IMG/VR virus record: IMGVR_UViG_3300025652_000412
Coordinates: 1 to 27,615 of that record
Origin: a virus
DNA: 27,615 bases
Reading direction: 5' to 3' (one strand)
Position numbers and translations under genes: made by a program
Part shown: positions 13,646 to 21,064 of the stretch, one piece after another
Numbering within the stretch: the stretch's first letter is position 1
How the letters are laid out: each line of letters begins with the position of its first letter
The notes under the pieces: model-generated
The model's database searches: none
The model's input: only the letters and a program-made list of their open reading frames with translations
Told to the model about the DNA's origin: nothing

Positions 13646-14595
13646 TTGAAAAAGCTGAAGTACAGCAACCCGAAGAAGAGCTTCAGATTGAAATATCCGA
13701 TGCGCCAGAGCAGGAAGGTCAATCCGAAGACGAGCTAACCGAATACTCAAAGAGGGTTTCTCGCAGAGTCAACAAGCTGAATCAAAAGGCAAGGGACGCA
13801 GAACAGCGTGCCGAAGCCGCAATAAACATTGCTCAGCAACGAGAACAAGAGCTTCAGCATTATCGACAGCTATCGACTCAACAGCATACTACAACCTTGC
13901 AGGCCGAAGAGGACAAGGTTAAAGCCCAAGAGTCGCAAGTCGATGATTTGTATCGTCAAGCCGTAAACAGCGGCGATGCTGATTTAATGTCGCAGGCTAC
14001 GACCTTAAAAAATGAAATAGCAATTAAGAAAGAAAAAATTAAAACGGCAAAATCAAGGCAAGAGCAACACGCTCAGCAATCTCAACAGTATCAGCAGTAT
14101 CAGCAGTATCAACAGGCCCAACAGCAAGCACAGCCGCAGGCAGGACCACAGCAAGAAATCAAGCCCACCGAGCAAGCTCTGGGCTGGCATGAAAAAAATA
14201 AGTGGTATGGCGACGCTGAGAATGAAGAAAATATGCAGGCCACTCAGTTTGCATATTTTACGCACTTTAACTTAATCAACGAGGGCTATGAGCCCGACAG
14301 CGAAGACTATTATCAGGCACTAGATTCCCGAATCGGAAAAGCGTATCCTGATATAGACAGAGGCCAAGAGGCACCTGTCGCCGCAGGAAGTGAATCGCGA
14401 CCCGCCGTGCAAAGAGTCGCTTCAGCCACGCCAAGTGGTCGGCAACAATCACGAGGAAAGCAAAGCGGTGTTCGTTTCTCTAATAGCGAACTCGAAAGGA
14501 TTCGCGGACTCAAGCCGCATAATATGTCTGAAGACCAATGGTTGAAGACTGTGGCTCGTGAAAAGCAAAAAATCCAGCAGAGAGGAGCTAGGTAA
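13642..14595 (+). CDS. Scaffolding-type protein, 317 aa
   Basis: The acidic N-terminus (PEEELQIEISDAPEQEGQSEDE) is followed by a long coiled coil (about 35-145), a Gln/Tyr-rich linker (147-172) and a C-terminal basic helix region (about 270-317, with LERIRGLKPHNMSEDQW). This layout, and the position between portal and capsid genes, fits an internal scaffold that guides capsid assembly through a basic C-terminal helix. A conserved middle segment (ALGWHEKNKWYG) is seen in scaffold-type proteins I recall. It overlaps the GroES-like gene by ATGA. No protease motif is present, so the scaffold would leave or be cut by another enzyme. Confidence 0.75.
   Translation: MIEKAEVQQPEEELQIEISDAPEQEGQSEDELTEYSKRVSRRVNKLNQKARDAEQRAEAAINIAQQREQELQHYRQLSTQQHTTTLQAEEDKVKAQESQVDDLYRQAVNSGDADLMSQATTLKNEIAIKKEKIKTAKSRQEQHAQQSQQYQQYQQYQQAQQQAQPQAGPQQEIKPTEQALGWHEKNKWYGDAENEENMQATQFAYFTHFNLINEGYEPDSEDYYQALDSRIGKAYPDIDRGQEAPVAAGSESRPAVQRVASATPSGRQQSRGKQSGVRFSNSELERIRGLKPHNMSEDQWLKTVAREKQKIQQRGAR
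14086..14112 (+). repeat. Three tandem 9-bp units in the scaffold gene
   Basis: Three copies of CAGTATCAG/A run head to tail and code for QYQ repeats in the flexible linker. In-frame 9-bp units can gain or lose copies by slippage without breaking the gene. Confidence 0.85.
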
Positions 14596-15059
14596 TGACA
14601 GAGGAAAAAAACCGCAAAAGTCGTGAAAGCGGAGCGCACGTTAATAAAGCTCGGCGACAACCATGGCGTCCAGTGCGGAAGTTAGAAACTCCCCCTGCAC
14701 CACCCGGCTACATTTATAGGTGGATTAGAGAGAGCATGATGGGAAACGAAGACCGAGCTAATGTCTCGCGTCGGATTCGCGAAGGATGGGAATTAGTGCG
14801 CGGCACTGACCTCCCTCCTGAGTGGCAGTTGCCCACCATGGATAACGGAAGGCATAATGGAGTCGTGTATAACGAAGGGCTTTTGTTGGCAAAGATTCCA
14901 GAGGAGACTGTTCAAGAGCGTAATGAATATTACAATCAAAAAACAGAAACAGCGAAGGACGCATTGGATAACACCGTATTCAATGAAGCCGCCGCTGACT
15001 CCCGTTATGTGAGGTATGAACCTAGCCGCTCAAGCCGTGTAACTTTTGGCAAGCAATAG
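14595..15059 (+). CDS. Phage capsid-region protein, 154 aa, unknown function
   Basis: The basic, Arg/Pro-rich start (to PPAPPGYIYRWIRESMMG) leads to NVSRRIREGWELVR, then MDNGRHNGVVYNEGLLLAKIPEETVQERN. The C-terminus is polar. I recall this pattern in many marine phages just upstream of the capsid genes, where it is a conserved protein with no proven role. It may be virion-associated or help assembly. It starts in a TAATG overlap with the scaffold. Coding status is certain; function is not. Confidence 0.72.
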   Translation: MTEEKNRKSRESGAHVNKARRQPWRPVRKLETPPAPPGYIYRWIRESMMGNEDRANVSRRIREGWELVRGTDLPPEWQLPTMDNGRHNGVVYNEGLLLAKIPEETVQERNEYYNQKTETAKDALDNTVFNEAAADSRYVRYEPSRSSRVTFGKQ

Positions 15060-15071
15060 GAGAGCTAAAGC

Positions 15072-15659
15072 ATGGCAAATAAAGATGCCGCTTTTGGACT
15101 AAAACCTGCTCGAATGATGGGTGGCGCTCCGTTTAGTGGGGGCCAATCGCGTTATAGAATCGCCAACAACCAGTCAGGCGCAATTTTCCAAGGTGACTTG
15201 GTAAAGCAATTGACTGGCGGCACTGTATCTCGCGCGGCCGCCTCCTCTACTGTTCCTGTCGTTGGTGTTTTCAACGGCGTTCAGTACACGGACCCAACCT
15301 CTAAAGAGCAAATTTTCGCAAATCATTACCCCGGCGGTGTAGCCGCTGATGACATCATTGCTTTCATCGTTGATGATCCAAATGTTGTTTTCGAGGTGCA
15401 GGCAGACGATGCCTTCCCTGTGGCCGATCTTTTCGGCAACTTTGATATCGTTGACCAATCCACCACGGGTGATACTTCATCTGGCCGTTCAAACATGGAA
15501 CTTGATGTGACGACTGGTGCTACCACCACGACCTTACCACTCAAGGCCATTGACATCAGTCAGGATCCCGACAACGACGACGTAGCGAGCGCTAACACCA
15601 ACGTGATGGTTGTAATTCAAAACCATATCGCGGGTGTTAAAGGCGCTGGCTTAGCATAA
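15072..15659 (+). CDS. Head decoration/structural protein candidate, 195 aa
   Basis: The start MANKDAAFGLKP, with Gly/Ser-rich turns and a beta-rich body, is typical of a structural family that I remember directly before capsid genes in marine phages. There is no signal peptide, membrane segment or catalytic motif. AGGAG precedes ATG 15072. It could decorate or cement the capsid, as small accessory shell proteins do, or be a minor head protein. Its stop is 12 nt before the capsid ATG, and the strong RBS in that gap suggests high expression of both. Confidence 0.65.
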   Translation: MANKDAAFGLKPARMMGGAPFSGGQSRYRIANNQSGAIFQGDLVKQLTGGTVSRAAASSTVPVVGVFNGVQYTDPTSKEQIFANHYPGGVAADDIIAFIVDDPNVVFEVQADDAFPVADLFGNFDIVDQSTTGDTSSGRSNMELDVTTGATTTTLPLKAIDISQDPDNDDVASANTNVMVVIQNHIAGVKGAGLA

Positions 15660-15671
15660 GGAGGCTGACGG

Positions 15672-16589
15672 ATGGCTATTTCACGCGCACAACTCGCCAA
15701 AGAACTTGAGCCCGGCCTCAATGCACTGTTTGGCATGAGCTATGACTCTTACGACAAGGAGTACGAGGAGATCTTCGCTATTGAAGACTCTGAGCGCGCC
15801 TTCGAGGAAGAGGTTTTGATTACGGGTTTCGGCACCGCGCCGACGAAGACTGAGGGCGCTGGCGTTTCTTTTGACACTGCATCTGAAGGTTTTACAGCCC
15901 GGTATGTTATGGATACGATAAGTTTAGCATTTTCGCTCACGGCTGAAGCTGTAGAGGACAATCTCTATGACTCTCTTGGTCGGCGATATGTGAAAGCGCT
16001 TGCGCGATCCATGGCAAACACCAAAGAAGTTAAGGGTGCTGATGTGCTGAACAACGCCTTCAATACCAACTTTGCTGGTGGAGACGGGCAACCGTTGATT
16101 GCGACTGCACACCCGCTTGCGGGTGGTGGCACGCTGGCAAACCGCGCGACCACTATGGCAGACCTTAACGAAACTTCATTGGAGGACGCGCTGATCGACA
16201 TTAGCACTTTCACTGATGATCGTGGTCTGACTATTTCGGTTCAAGCGACCAAGCTAGTTGTTCCTCCGCAGTTGGTGTTTGTTGCAGACAGGATTTTGAA
16301 CTCAACCTTGAGATCAGGAACTGCTGACAACGACATCAATGCTATTCGCAACACTGGCGTTCTTCCTCAAGGCTACACGGTCAATCATTATTTGAGCGAC
16401 CCTGACGCCTTCTTCCTGTTGACTTCGGTAACTGATGCAGGCGAAGGACTAAAGATGTTCCAGCGTACCGCGATGGAAACTTCAATGGAGCCCGATTTCT
16501 CAACGGATAATATCCGTTATAAGGCTCGTGAGCGATACTCATTCGGCTTTTCCGATTGGAGAGGCATTTATGGGTCACAGGGGGCTTAA
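15672..16589 (+). CDS. Major capsid protein (HK97-fold type), 305 aa
   Basis: A very strong Shine-Dalgarno (AAGGAGG) precedes ATG 15672, as expected for the most abundant virion protein. The protein has a helical acidic start (ELEPGLNALFGMSYDSYDKEYEEIF), a central ALARSMANTKEVKGADVLNNAF helix and a later strand-rich part, consistent with a phage Mu gpT/HK97-type major head protein. The length matches a ~300-aa capsid subunit without a delta domain. The C-terminus FGFSDWRGIYGSQGA is typical. It is the last gene before a strong terminator, so it ends the head operon. Confidence 0.82.
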   Translation: MAISRAQLAKELEPGLNALFGMSYDSYDKEYEEIFAIEDSERAFEEEVLITGFGTAPTKTEGAGVSFDTASEGFTARYVMDTISLAFSLTAEAVEDNLYDSLGRRYVKALARSMANTKEVKGADVLNNAFNTNFAGGDGQPLIATAHPLAGGGTLANRATTMADLNETSLEDALIDISTFTDDRGLTISVQATKLVVPPQLVFVADRILNSTLRSGTADNDINAIRNTGVLPQGYTVNHYLSDPDAFFLLTSVTDAGEGLKMFQRTAMETSMEPDFSTDNIRYKARERYSFGFSDWRGIYGSQGA

Positions 16590-16613
16590 GTCACCCTTTG
16601 TGAATCACTCCTC

Positions 16614-16637
16614 GGGGCCTTCGGGCCCCTTTTTTTT
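16614..16637 (+). terminator. Rho-independent terminator after the capsid gene
   Basis: GGGGCC (16614-16619) pairs with GGCCCC (16624-16629) around the stable tetraloop TTCG. Eight T residues (16630-16637) follow. It is the only strong intrinsic terminator I saw in the window. It would limit read-through from the head operon into the genes from 16714 onward. Confidence 0.92.
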
Positions 16638-16638
16638 A

Positions 16639-16667
16639 TTTTGTTTCGGAGTACACTGTCGTAGTCT
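16639..16667 (+). promoter_or_regulatory. Weak promoter candidate for the downstream structural operon
   Basis: Between the terminator and ATG 16714, TTTTGT (16639-16644) and TAGTCT (16662-16667) are 17 bp apart. The match is poor, but a new promoter is expected after a strong terminator. The TACACTG block just before the -10 is shared with the lysis promoter candidate at 7202-7208. Confidence 0.25.
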
Positions 16668-16713
16668 AACGGCTGTTGCATAGGGCGATGGCTGGTTCAT
16701 AAGGAGAACTGTT

Positions 16714-17424
16714 ATGACAACTCACTTTACCTCTGGCGTCACTAACGTAGGCGCTGGTAGCACGCTAGGCAAGGCAAAAATGCCAGCCCCAGCCAAGTAT
16801 CACGTTTATCACAACGATTTTGACACCTACCTTGCCAGCGACTGGACAATCACCACTACCGAGGCTGGGGCTGGCAATGCTTCAGAGGCTCTGGGCGATG
16901 GTGATGGCGGCCTTTTAGTCATCACAAACGATAATGCTGACAACGACAACGATTTCCTTCAGCTTGTCAAAGAAGGCTTCAAGTATGAAGCTGGAAAGCA
17001 GTTGGCTTTTAACGCGCGATTTAAAACGTCTGATGCCGACGCCTCTGATGTTGTGATGGGCCTACAAATTACCGACACCAGCCCGCTAGATGTCTCTGAC
17101 GGCATTTTCTTTTTGCTGACGGACGGCTCCACTACTTTGACGTTCATCGTGGAGAAAGACGGCACCCAGAGCACGCTGGATTTGCCTACAGTCATGGCTG
17201 ATGACACCTTTATGACGGTTGGCTTCATGTATGATCCGAAGGATCAAAAGTTTCACGTCTATCAAAACAATACCGAAGTTGGCGCTGTGGTTTCTACAAA
17301 TGCCCCTGATGACGAGGATTTGACTGTCAGCTTCGGCATCCAGAACGGCGCGGCGGCGGCAAAAGTCCTGACCGTAGATTACGTTACGGCGATGAAAGAG
17401 CGCACAGCCAGCACTGAACTCTAA
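16714..17424 (+). CDS. Phage structural protein, lectin-like beta-sandwich candidate, 236 aa
   Basis: AAGGAG lies just upstream of ATG 16714. The protein opens MTTHFTSGVTNV, and then the pattern HNDFDTYLASDWTITTTEAGAGNASE, DNDNDFLQLVKEGF, FNARFKTSDADASDVVMGLQI and FHVYQNNTEVG suggests a concanavalin-like jelly-roll. I recall close relatives in uncultured marine phages, where they are treated as virion proteins without assigned role. Asp/Asn-rich loops could bind calcium. It may coat the capsid or bind host glycans; both are guesses. Confidence 0.68.
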   Translation: MTTHFTSGVTNVGAGSTLGKAKMPAPAKYHVYHNDFDTYLASDWTITTTEAGAGNASEALGDGDGGLLVITNDNADNDNDFLQLVKEGFKYEAGKQLAFNARFKTSDADASDVVMGLQITDTSPLDVSDGIFFLLTDGSTTLTFIVEKDGTQSTLDLPTVMADDTFMTVGFMYDPKDQKFHVYQNNTEVGAVVSTNAPDDEDLTVSFGIQNGAAAAKVLTVDYVTAMKERTASTEL

Positions 17425-17438
17425 ATTGGAGGTTTCAC

Positions 17439-17843
17439 ATGGCGGATGCAGTCACTTCGCAAACCATTCAAGACGGTGAACGCAAAGCCGTCTTGAAATT
17501 CACTAACGCCAGTGATGGCACTGGTGAGTCGGCCGTTAAAAAGGTCGACGTTTCTGCCCTAACGTCCAACACTCGTGGAGAGGCGTGCTCTGCTGTCACA
17601 ATCAACAAAATTTGGTGGCAGTGTACTGGTATGTCTGTAAAGATAGAGTTTGATGCCACGTCGAATGTTTTGGCAATCGGTCTGTCAGAAAACTCAAATG
17701 GTCATCACGACTATTCTAATTTTTCTGGCATTCCGAATAATGCAGGCTCTGGCAAGACTGGAGACTTAGACTTTACGACTGTTGGTCATTCGAGCGGTGA
17801 TAGCTATATGATTATTCTGGAGCTAATCAAGAGTTACGGTTGA
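17439..17843 (+). CDS. Phage structural protein, beta-rich, 134 aa
   Basis: Starts at ATG 17439 after GGAGG. The sequence (MADAVTSQTIQDGERKAVLKF, later VGHSSGDSYMIILELIK) resembles a conserved small virion protein of marine phages that usually follows the gene type found at 16714, from memory. It is soluble and beta-rich, with no signal or membrane segment. The two genes probably form a structural pair. Function, such as decoration or tail-ring, is unknown. Confidence 0.65.
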   Translation: MADAVTSQTIQDGERKAVLKFTNASDGTGESAVKKVDVSALTSNTRGEACSAVTINKIWWQCTGMSVKIEFDATSNVLAIGLSENSNGHHDYSNFSGIPNNAGSGKTGDLDFTTVGHSSGDSYMIILELIKSYG

Positions 17844-17846
17844 TTT

Positions 17847-18131
17847 ATGGCTACGACCAAAGACGTTAAGCGACTCCCCTCTGGGCGATTGAGCTACAGG
17901 GGGGAGACTTTTGCTGGTTACAACAAGCCAAAGAGAACGCCCGGCAAGGCCAAGAAAAGCGCGGTTCTTGCCAAGAAAGGTAGCGAAGTTAAGCTCGTTA
18001 GATATGGCGACAGCAAGATGACGATTAAAAAAAGCCAGCCCGCAAGGCGTAAGTCTTTTCGAGCGCGGCATAAATGCGATACCGCAAAAGACAAATTTTC
18101 GGCCAGATATTGGTCATGTAAGGCTTGGTAA
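17847..18131 (+). CDS. Basic Cys-containing protein, 94 aa (DUF5872/6321-like)
   Basis: The protein is Lys/Arg-rich throughout. It ends in the conserved-looking block ARRKSFRARHKCD, then FSARYWSCKAW, with two Cys and aromatic residues. I recall this C-terminal block from a domain of unknown function shared by phages and large DNA viruses; the DUF number is not certain. Its KKSAVLAKKGSEVKLVRYGD middle is beta-like. With a strong positive charge it probably binds nucleic acid or the negatively charged inside of the head. It opens a run of small basic genes. Confidence 0.68.
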   Translation: MATTKDVKRLPSGRLSYRGETFAGYNKPKRTPGKAKKSAVLAKKGSEVKLVRYGDSKMTIKKSQPARRKSFRARHKCDTAKDKFSARYWSCKAW

Positions 18132-18145
18132 CGGGAGGATTAGGC

Positions 18146-19345
18146 GTGTCAAATCTAGCAAATCTAACAAATCTAATGAACAATCCATACGCTGGGCTTG
18201 CAAGCTCATTGCTACAACGTAGTGGGCCCGGCGCGCTGTACGGAGCGGCAAACTTGGCAAGCAATTATTTCACAGGCCAAACAATTCCACAGCATATCGT
18301 TGATTTTTTTAGAAACTCAGGCAGTGGATTGCCAAGAAATCCACAGCCAAATGTGCGCCAAGATGACATCTTGCCCGAGGACTCAGAGGTTTTACATAGA
18401 TTTTCGAGGCCCGTAGGCATGAAAGAGATTGTAACGCCTCCCCCGAAAAACACGTCAACGGTAAATCCGACGTTCAGTTTTTTCAATCAAGGCGGAGTAG
18501 CACAGACGTCTCCGCCAATACCGCCCCGCCCAATGAATCCATACATTCCCTCGCAGATGTCGCCCCCCATTGATACGACTGGCCGTCTTGGGCAGATACC
18601 GCCTTCGAGTGGCCCCGGCCCGTTTTCGGGGGGTGTCAATGTTGGCGCTCCTGCGAATCTTGGCGGGGCGCTTGGCGGAATGGGCGCAGACCCAAGCATT
18701 ATTGAGCGCATTAAAGCGTTGGCGGCAAATTATTCTGGCCAATCCGCGCCCAATCCGCAGGCTCAGTTCAATAATCTGACGCAATCCGTCCAAGGTCTTA
18801 CGGGCGGCTCTGAGCCGATGTCAAACCCCTTCAGAGGCGGCTCTCCGTTTGGCTTCAGCATAGATCAAAGCATGATTGACAGGGTAAGAGAAATAATCCG
18901 CCAACGGCAACAAGAGATGGGGCAGTCTACTCCACAGCAACCACAGATAGACCCTGCCGCGATCCAAGCAAGGCTCGATGAGTTTTTGGCCAATAACCCA
19001 GACAGTGGCCCTATCTCTTTACCCCTCGGTGGAAACCTTGATGTAGCCAACCTAAGAGATAGAATGGCGCGTCTATCAGCACTCATGGGTCGCGGGATGA
19101 GTTTTCAAGAGGCTACGGGCAATCAACGTGCGGCCATAGCACAAGGTCACGATCTCGATAACGACGGGATTGTGACTGATGCAGAATACAGGCAGTCAAC
19201 CACGCCTGCGGGCGGAGGCAGGATTAGCCAATTGATGAGCGCATTGCCGACTGGCGAATCTGCTATAAATCCTGCGTCTGGCACGCCCATGATAGAAGGC
19301 CGCATCAGCCAATTGATGAACGCATTAGGCGGAGGCAGGATGTAA
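18146..19345 (+). CDS. Pro/Gly-rich protein with one EF-hand loop, 399 aa
   Basis: GTG 18146 is preferred over TTG 18125, because GGGAGG (18133-18138) precedes it at good spacing. The N-terminal ~40 residues are helical (NLANLTNLMNNPYAGLASSL). The middle is long, Pro/Gly-rich and probably disordered. Helices with IDQSMIDRVREIIRQRQQE follow. Residues 336-347 read DLDNDGIVTDAE, a complete EF-hand calcium loop (D1, D3, D5, G6, E12), with an AIAQGH helix before it. The C-terminus repeats RISQLMxAL twice. It may be an internal virion or ejected protein; calcium binding is predicted and not shown. Its stop overlaps the next start (TAATG). Confidence 0.65.
   Translation: MSNLANLTNLMNNPYAGLASSLLQRSGPGALYGAANLASNYFTGQTIPQHIVDFFRNSGSGLPRNPQPNVRQDDILPEDSEVLHRFSRPVGMKEIVTPPPKNTSTVNPTFSFFNQGGVAQTSPPIPPRPMNPYIPSQMSPPIDTTGRLGQIPPSSGPGPFSGGVNVGAPANLGGALGGMGADPSIIERIKALAANYSGQSAPNPQAQFNNLTQSVQGLTGGSEPMSNPFRGGSPFGFSIDQSMIDRVREIIRQRQQEMGQSTPQQPQIDPAAIQARLDEFLANNPDSGPISLPLGGNLDVANLRDRMARLSALMGRGMSFQEATGNQRAAIAQGHDLDNDGIVTDAEYRQSTTPAGGGRISQLMSALPTGESAINPASGTPMIEGRISQLMNALGGGRM
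19221..19326 (+). repeat. Duplicated C-terminal segment of the EF-hand gene
   Basis: AGCCAATTGATGA is repeated at about 19226 and 19308, within longer near-identical stretches that encode RISQLMSAL and RISQLMNAL. The copies are in frame and 81 bp apart, so this is a small tandem duplication at the protein end. Confidence 0.7.
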
Positions 19346-19557
19346 TGCCAAGGGCAAAACCCAAGGCAAAGCCAAAGAAAAAGGCTAAATCTCGGGTTAA
19401 CGAGGCAGGCAATTACACTAAGCCAAGTCTTCGCAAAAGAATTTTTAATCGCATAAAGGCGGGCTCCAAAGGCGGAAAAAGTGGCCAGTGGAGCGCCAGA
19501 AAAGCTCAAATGCTGGCTTCTGAATACAAAAAATCTGGGGGAGGATATAAGGACTAA
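19345..19557 (+). CDS. Small Lys-rich protein, 70 aa (conserved in phages)
   Basis: MPRAKPKAKPKKKAKSRVNE is followed by AGNYTKPSLRKRIFNRIKAGSKGG and QWSARKAQMLASEYKKSGGGYK. The core AGNYTKP...GQWSARKAQMLA is a pattern I remember from a very common, unnamed phage protein family. The strongly basic, flexible N-terminus and a helical core point to nucleic-acid binding. Start and stop both overlap neighbours (TAATG). Function is unproven. Confidence 0.72.
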   Translation: MPRAKPKAKPKKKAKSRVNEAGNYTKPSLRKRIFNRIKAGSKGGKSGQWSARKAQMLASEYKKSGGGYKD

Positions 19558-19811
19558 TGGCTCTCAAGAAGTCACAAAAGTCCTTAAAGAAGTGGACAAA
19601 GCAAAAGTGGCGCACCAAGTCTGGCAAGCCCAGTACGCAAGGCAAGAAGGCCACAGGCGAACGATATTTGCCAGAAAAGGCCATCAAGGCTATGTCCGAC
19701 AAGGAATATGCGGCCACCACTAGGAAGAAGCGCGCGGACACCAAAAAAGGCAAGCAGTTCTCAAAGCAACCGAAGAAGGTTGCCAAAAAGACAGTGAGGC
19801 ATCGCAAATGA
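19557..19811 (+). CDS. Small Lys-rich protein, 84 aa (DUF5872-like)
   Basis: The sequence MALKKSQKSLKKWTKQKWRTKSG, followed by GERYLPEKAIKAMSDKEYAATTRKKRAD, matches the DUF5872 pattern I remember from phages and giant viruses. Lys plus Arg make up about one third of residues. The central helical unit suggests a small fold with basic tails, a design also seen in DNA-condensing proteins. The end overlaps the next gene (ATGA). Together with its neighbours it may compact DNA or bind RNA; this is inference. Confidence 0.75.
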   Translation: MALKKSQKSLKKWTKQKWRTKSGKPSTQGKKATGERYLPEKAIKAMSDKEYAATTRKKRADTKKGKQFSKQPKKVAKKTVRHRK

Positions 19812-19990
19812 AAATTGACGAAAAAAAGGCGGATCTCAACAAAGATGGCAAGCTGTCAGGTTATGAAAGAAAGCGTGGCGAAGCGGTTGCTCGCAACCTA
19901 AACAAAGGCGGTTATGTCGAAGTTCAAGGGCGCGGCTGTGGCGCGATGATGGAAGGCAGGCGCAAAAAAACCCGAATCCCCCAATCCTAG
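19808..19990 (+). CDS. EF-hand microprotein with GRGCGAMM tail, 60 aa
   Basis: Residues 9-20 read DLNKDGKLSGYE, a canonical EF-hand calcium loop (D1, N3, D5, G6, E12). A charged helix, RKRGEAVARNL, follows it. The C-terminal half has GGYVEVQGRGCGAMMEGRRKKTRIP, a motif that I recall at the ends of several phage proteins. One loop alone would need to pair with another EF-hand, and the protein at 18146 supplies one. The start overlaps the DUF5872-like gene. The protein could be a calcium-responsive virion component; binding is predicted only. Confidence 0.65.
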   Translation: MKIDEKKADLNKDGKLSGYERKRGEAVARNLNKGGYVEVQGRGCGAMMEGRRKKTRIPQS

Positions 19991-20002
19991 AGGAATTTTA
20001 AA

Positions 20003-20368
20003 ATGAAGACTGAAGGGCCTAAGAAAAAAAGCAAGAAACTTTCGACAGAAGAAAAGTCGGAGTTGTTAAGAAAGCTAAGCGATTCCAAAAACAAAAAAAC
20101 CGTTCCCGAAGACGTTTCGGATTTTATCAAAAATCGGATAAACTTTGCGAAAGGAGCAACCTCTGACAAAGAACTTGAACTATTTGATAAGGCTAAACCA
20201 ATGAAAAAAGGCGGCAAGATGATGTCAAAAGGCGGCTCCATGGGCGGCCCTATGAAGCCCAAAGGAATGGCCAAAGGCGGCGCAATGAAGACCAAAGGCG
20301 GATCAAAGGGCGGCAAAATGCGAGTGCGGCCACCGTCAGGCAAAAAGAGCGGCTTATACGGGAGATAG
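20003..20368 (+). CDS. Lys/Gly-rich disordered protein, 121 aa
   Basis: AGAGGA precedes ATG 20003. An N-terminal half of mixed helices (KKSKKLSTEEKSELLRKLSD, DVSDFIKNRINFAKG) leads to a C-terminal low-complexity tail (about 65-121) of KGG, MKKGG, GGPMKPKG and GGAMKTKGG repeats. The tail resembles basic, flexible phage proteins that condense DNA or stick to capsid walls. It ends the basic cluster, and the next gene starts immediately after its stop. No named family. Confidence 0.62.
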   Translation: MKTEGPKKKSKKLSTEEKSELLRKLSDSKNKKTVPEDVSDFIKNRINFAKGATSDKELELFDKAKPMKKGGKMMSKGGSMGGPMKPKGMAKGGAMKTKGGSKGGKMRVRPPSGKKSGLYGR

Positions 20369-21064
20369 ATGGCTTATTTGCAAAGTAATATCCCGCATTT
20401 TAAATGCTGGGTACGCAGGGAGTACACGCATAACCATCAAAAATACCACGGCGAGTTTCTTCACGCCATGGCTATTGCTGTCACCACCATGCCTACGAGA
20501 TGCCTTAGCTTTCAATTAATTTTTACTGGTTGCGAGGCTGACGATACGGATGACCCTAATATACATGGGGGCGCGATGTGGGCACGGATGCCCATTACGG
20601 CGCTGGTGGGCGACACGCCATTTGAGGAGTGGCCAGAGCCTATGCCTGTCTGGGCGGCTCAGCCATGGGATTGTAGCTCTCATCATCATGCTGTTTATAC
20701 GCTCGACAGAGCGAAACCGTGTCCTTGGCTTGCCATGATCGACGGGGAGATGTATCCCGCCAAATATTATTTCACTGTCGATTATGCAGAGAATGAGATC
20801 GCCGACGATCCCGCTCAGCATAAGCAGAGTCACGTTCTTGAGTTGCTAGATGCGGGACCATGGACAGGCAACATAGTAGCGTTGCCAAACAATCGAGTGC
20901 GAGTAACGCACCCCGCATGGTTTGAAACCGGCGAAGGGGCCCCTGACTTCAGACCCTCGCAACATATCCATTACTCAAAATCTGATTTAGACTACACCTT
21001 GGACGTAAATCAGGTTTTCAATAACCTATATGCGGGTGCTAAAGATGGCGACGAGCGGCAGTAA
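20369..21064 (+). CDS. Conserved phage protein, 231 aa, unknown function
   Basis: The start MAYLQSNIPHFKCWVRREY, with EFLHAMAIAVTTMPTRCLSFQLIFTG after it, is a pattern I remember from marine phages. The middle is rich in Trp, His and Pro (QPWDCSSHHHAVYTLDRAKPCPW). Several His, Cys and Asp residues could hold a metal, but I can name no site. It begins directly after the basic cluster and overlaps the adaptor gene by 20 nt. It could be a structural or morphogenesis protein. No signal or TM. Confidence 0.65.
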   Translation: MAYLQSNIPHFKCWVRREYTHNHQKYHGEFLHAMAIAVTTMPTRCLSFQLIFTGCEADDTDDPNIHGGAMWARMPITALVGDTPFEEWPEPMPVWAAQPWDCSSHHHAVYTLDRAKPCPWLAMIDGEMYPAKYYFTVDYAENEIADDPAQHKQSHVLELLDAGPWTGNIVALPNNRVRVTHPAWFETGEGAPDFRPSQHIHYSKSDLDYTLDVNQVFNNLYAGAKDGDERQ

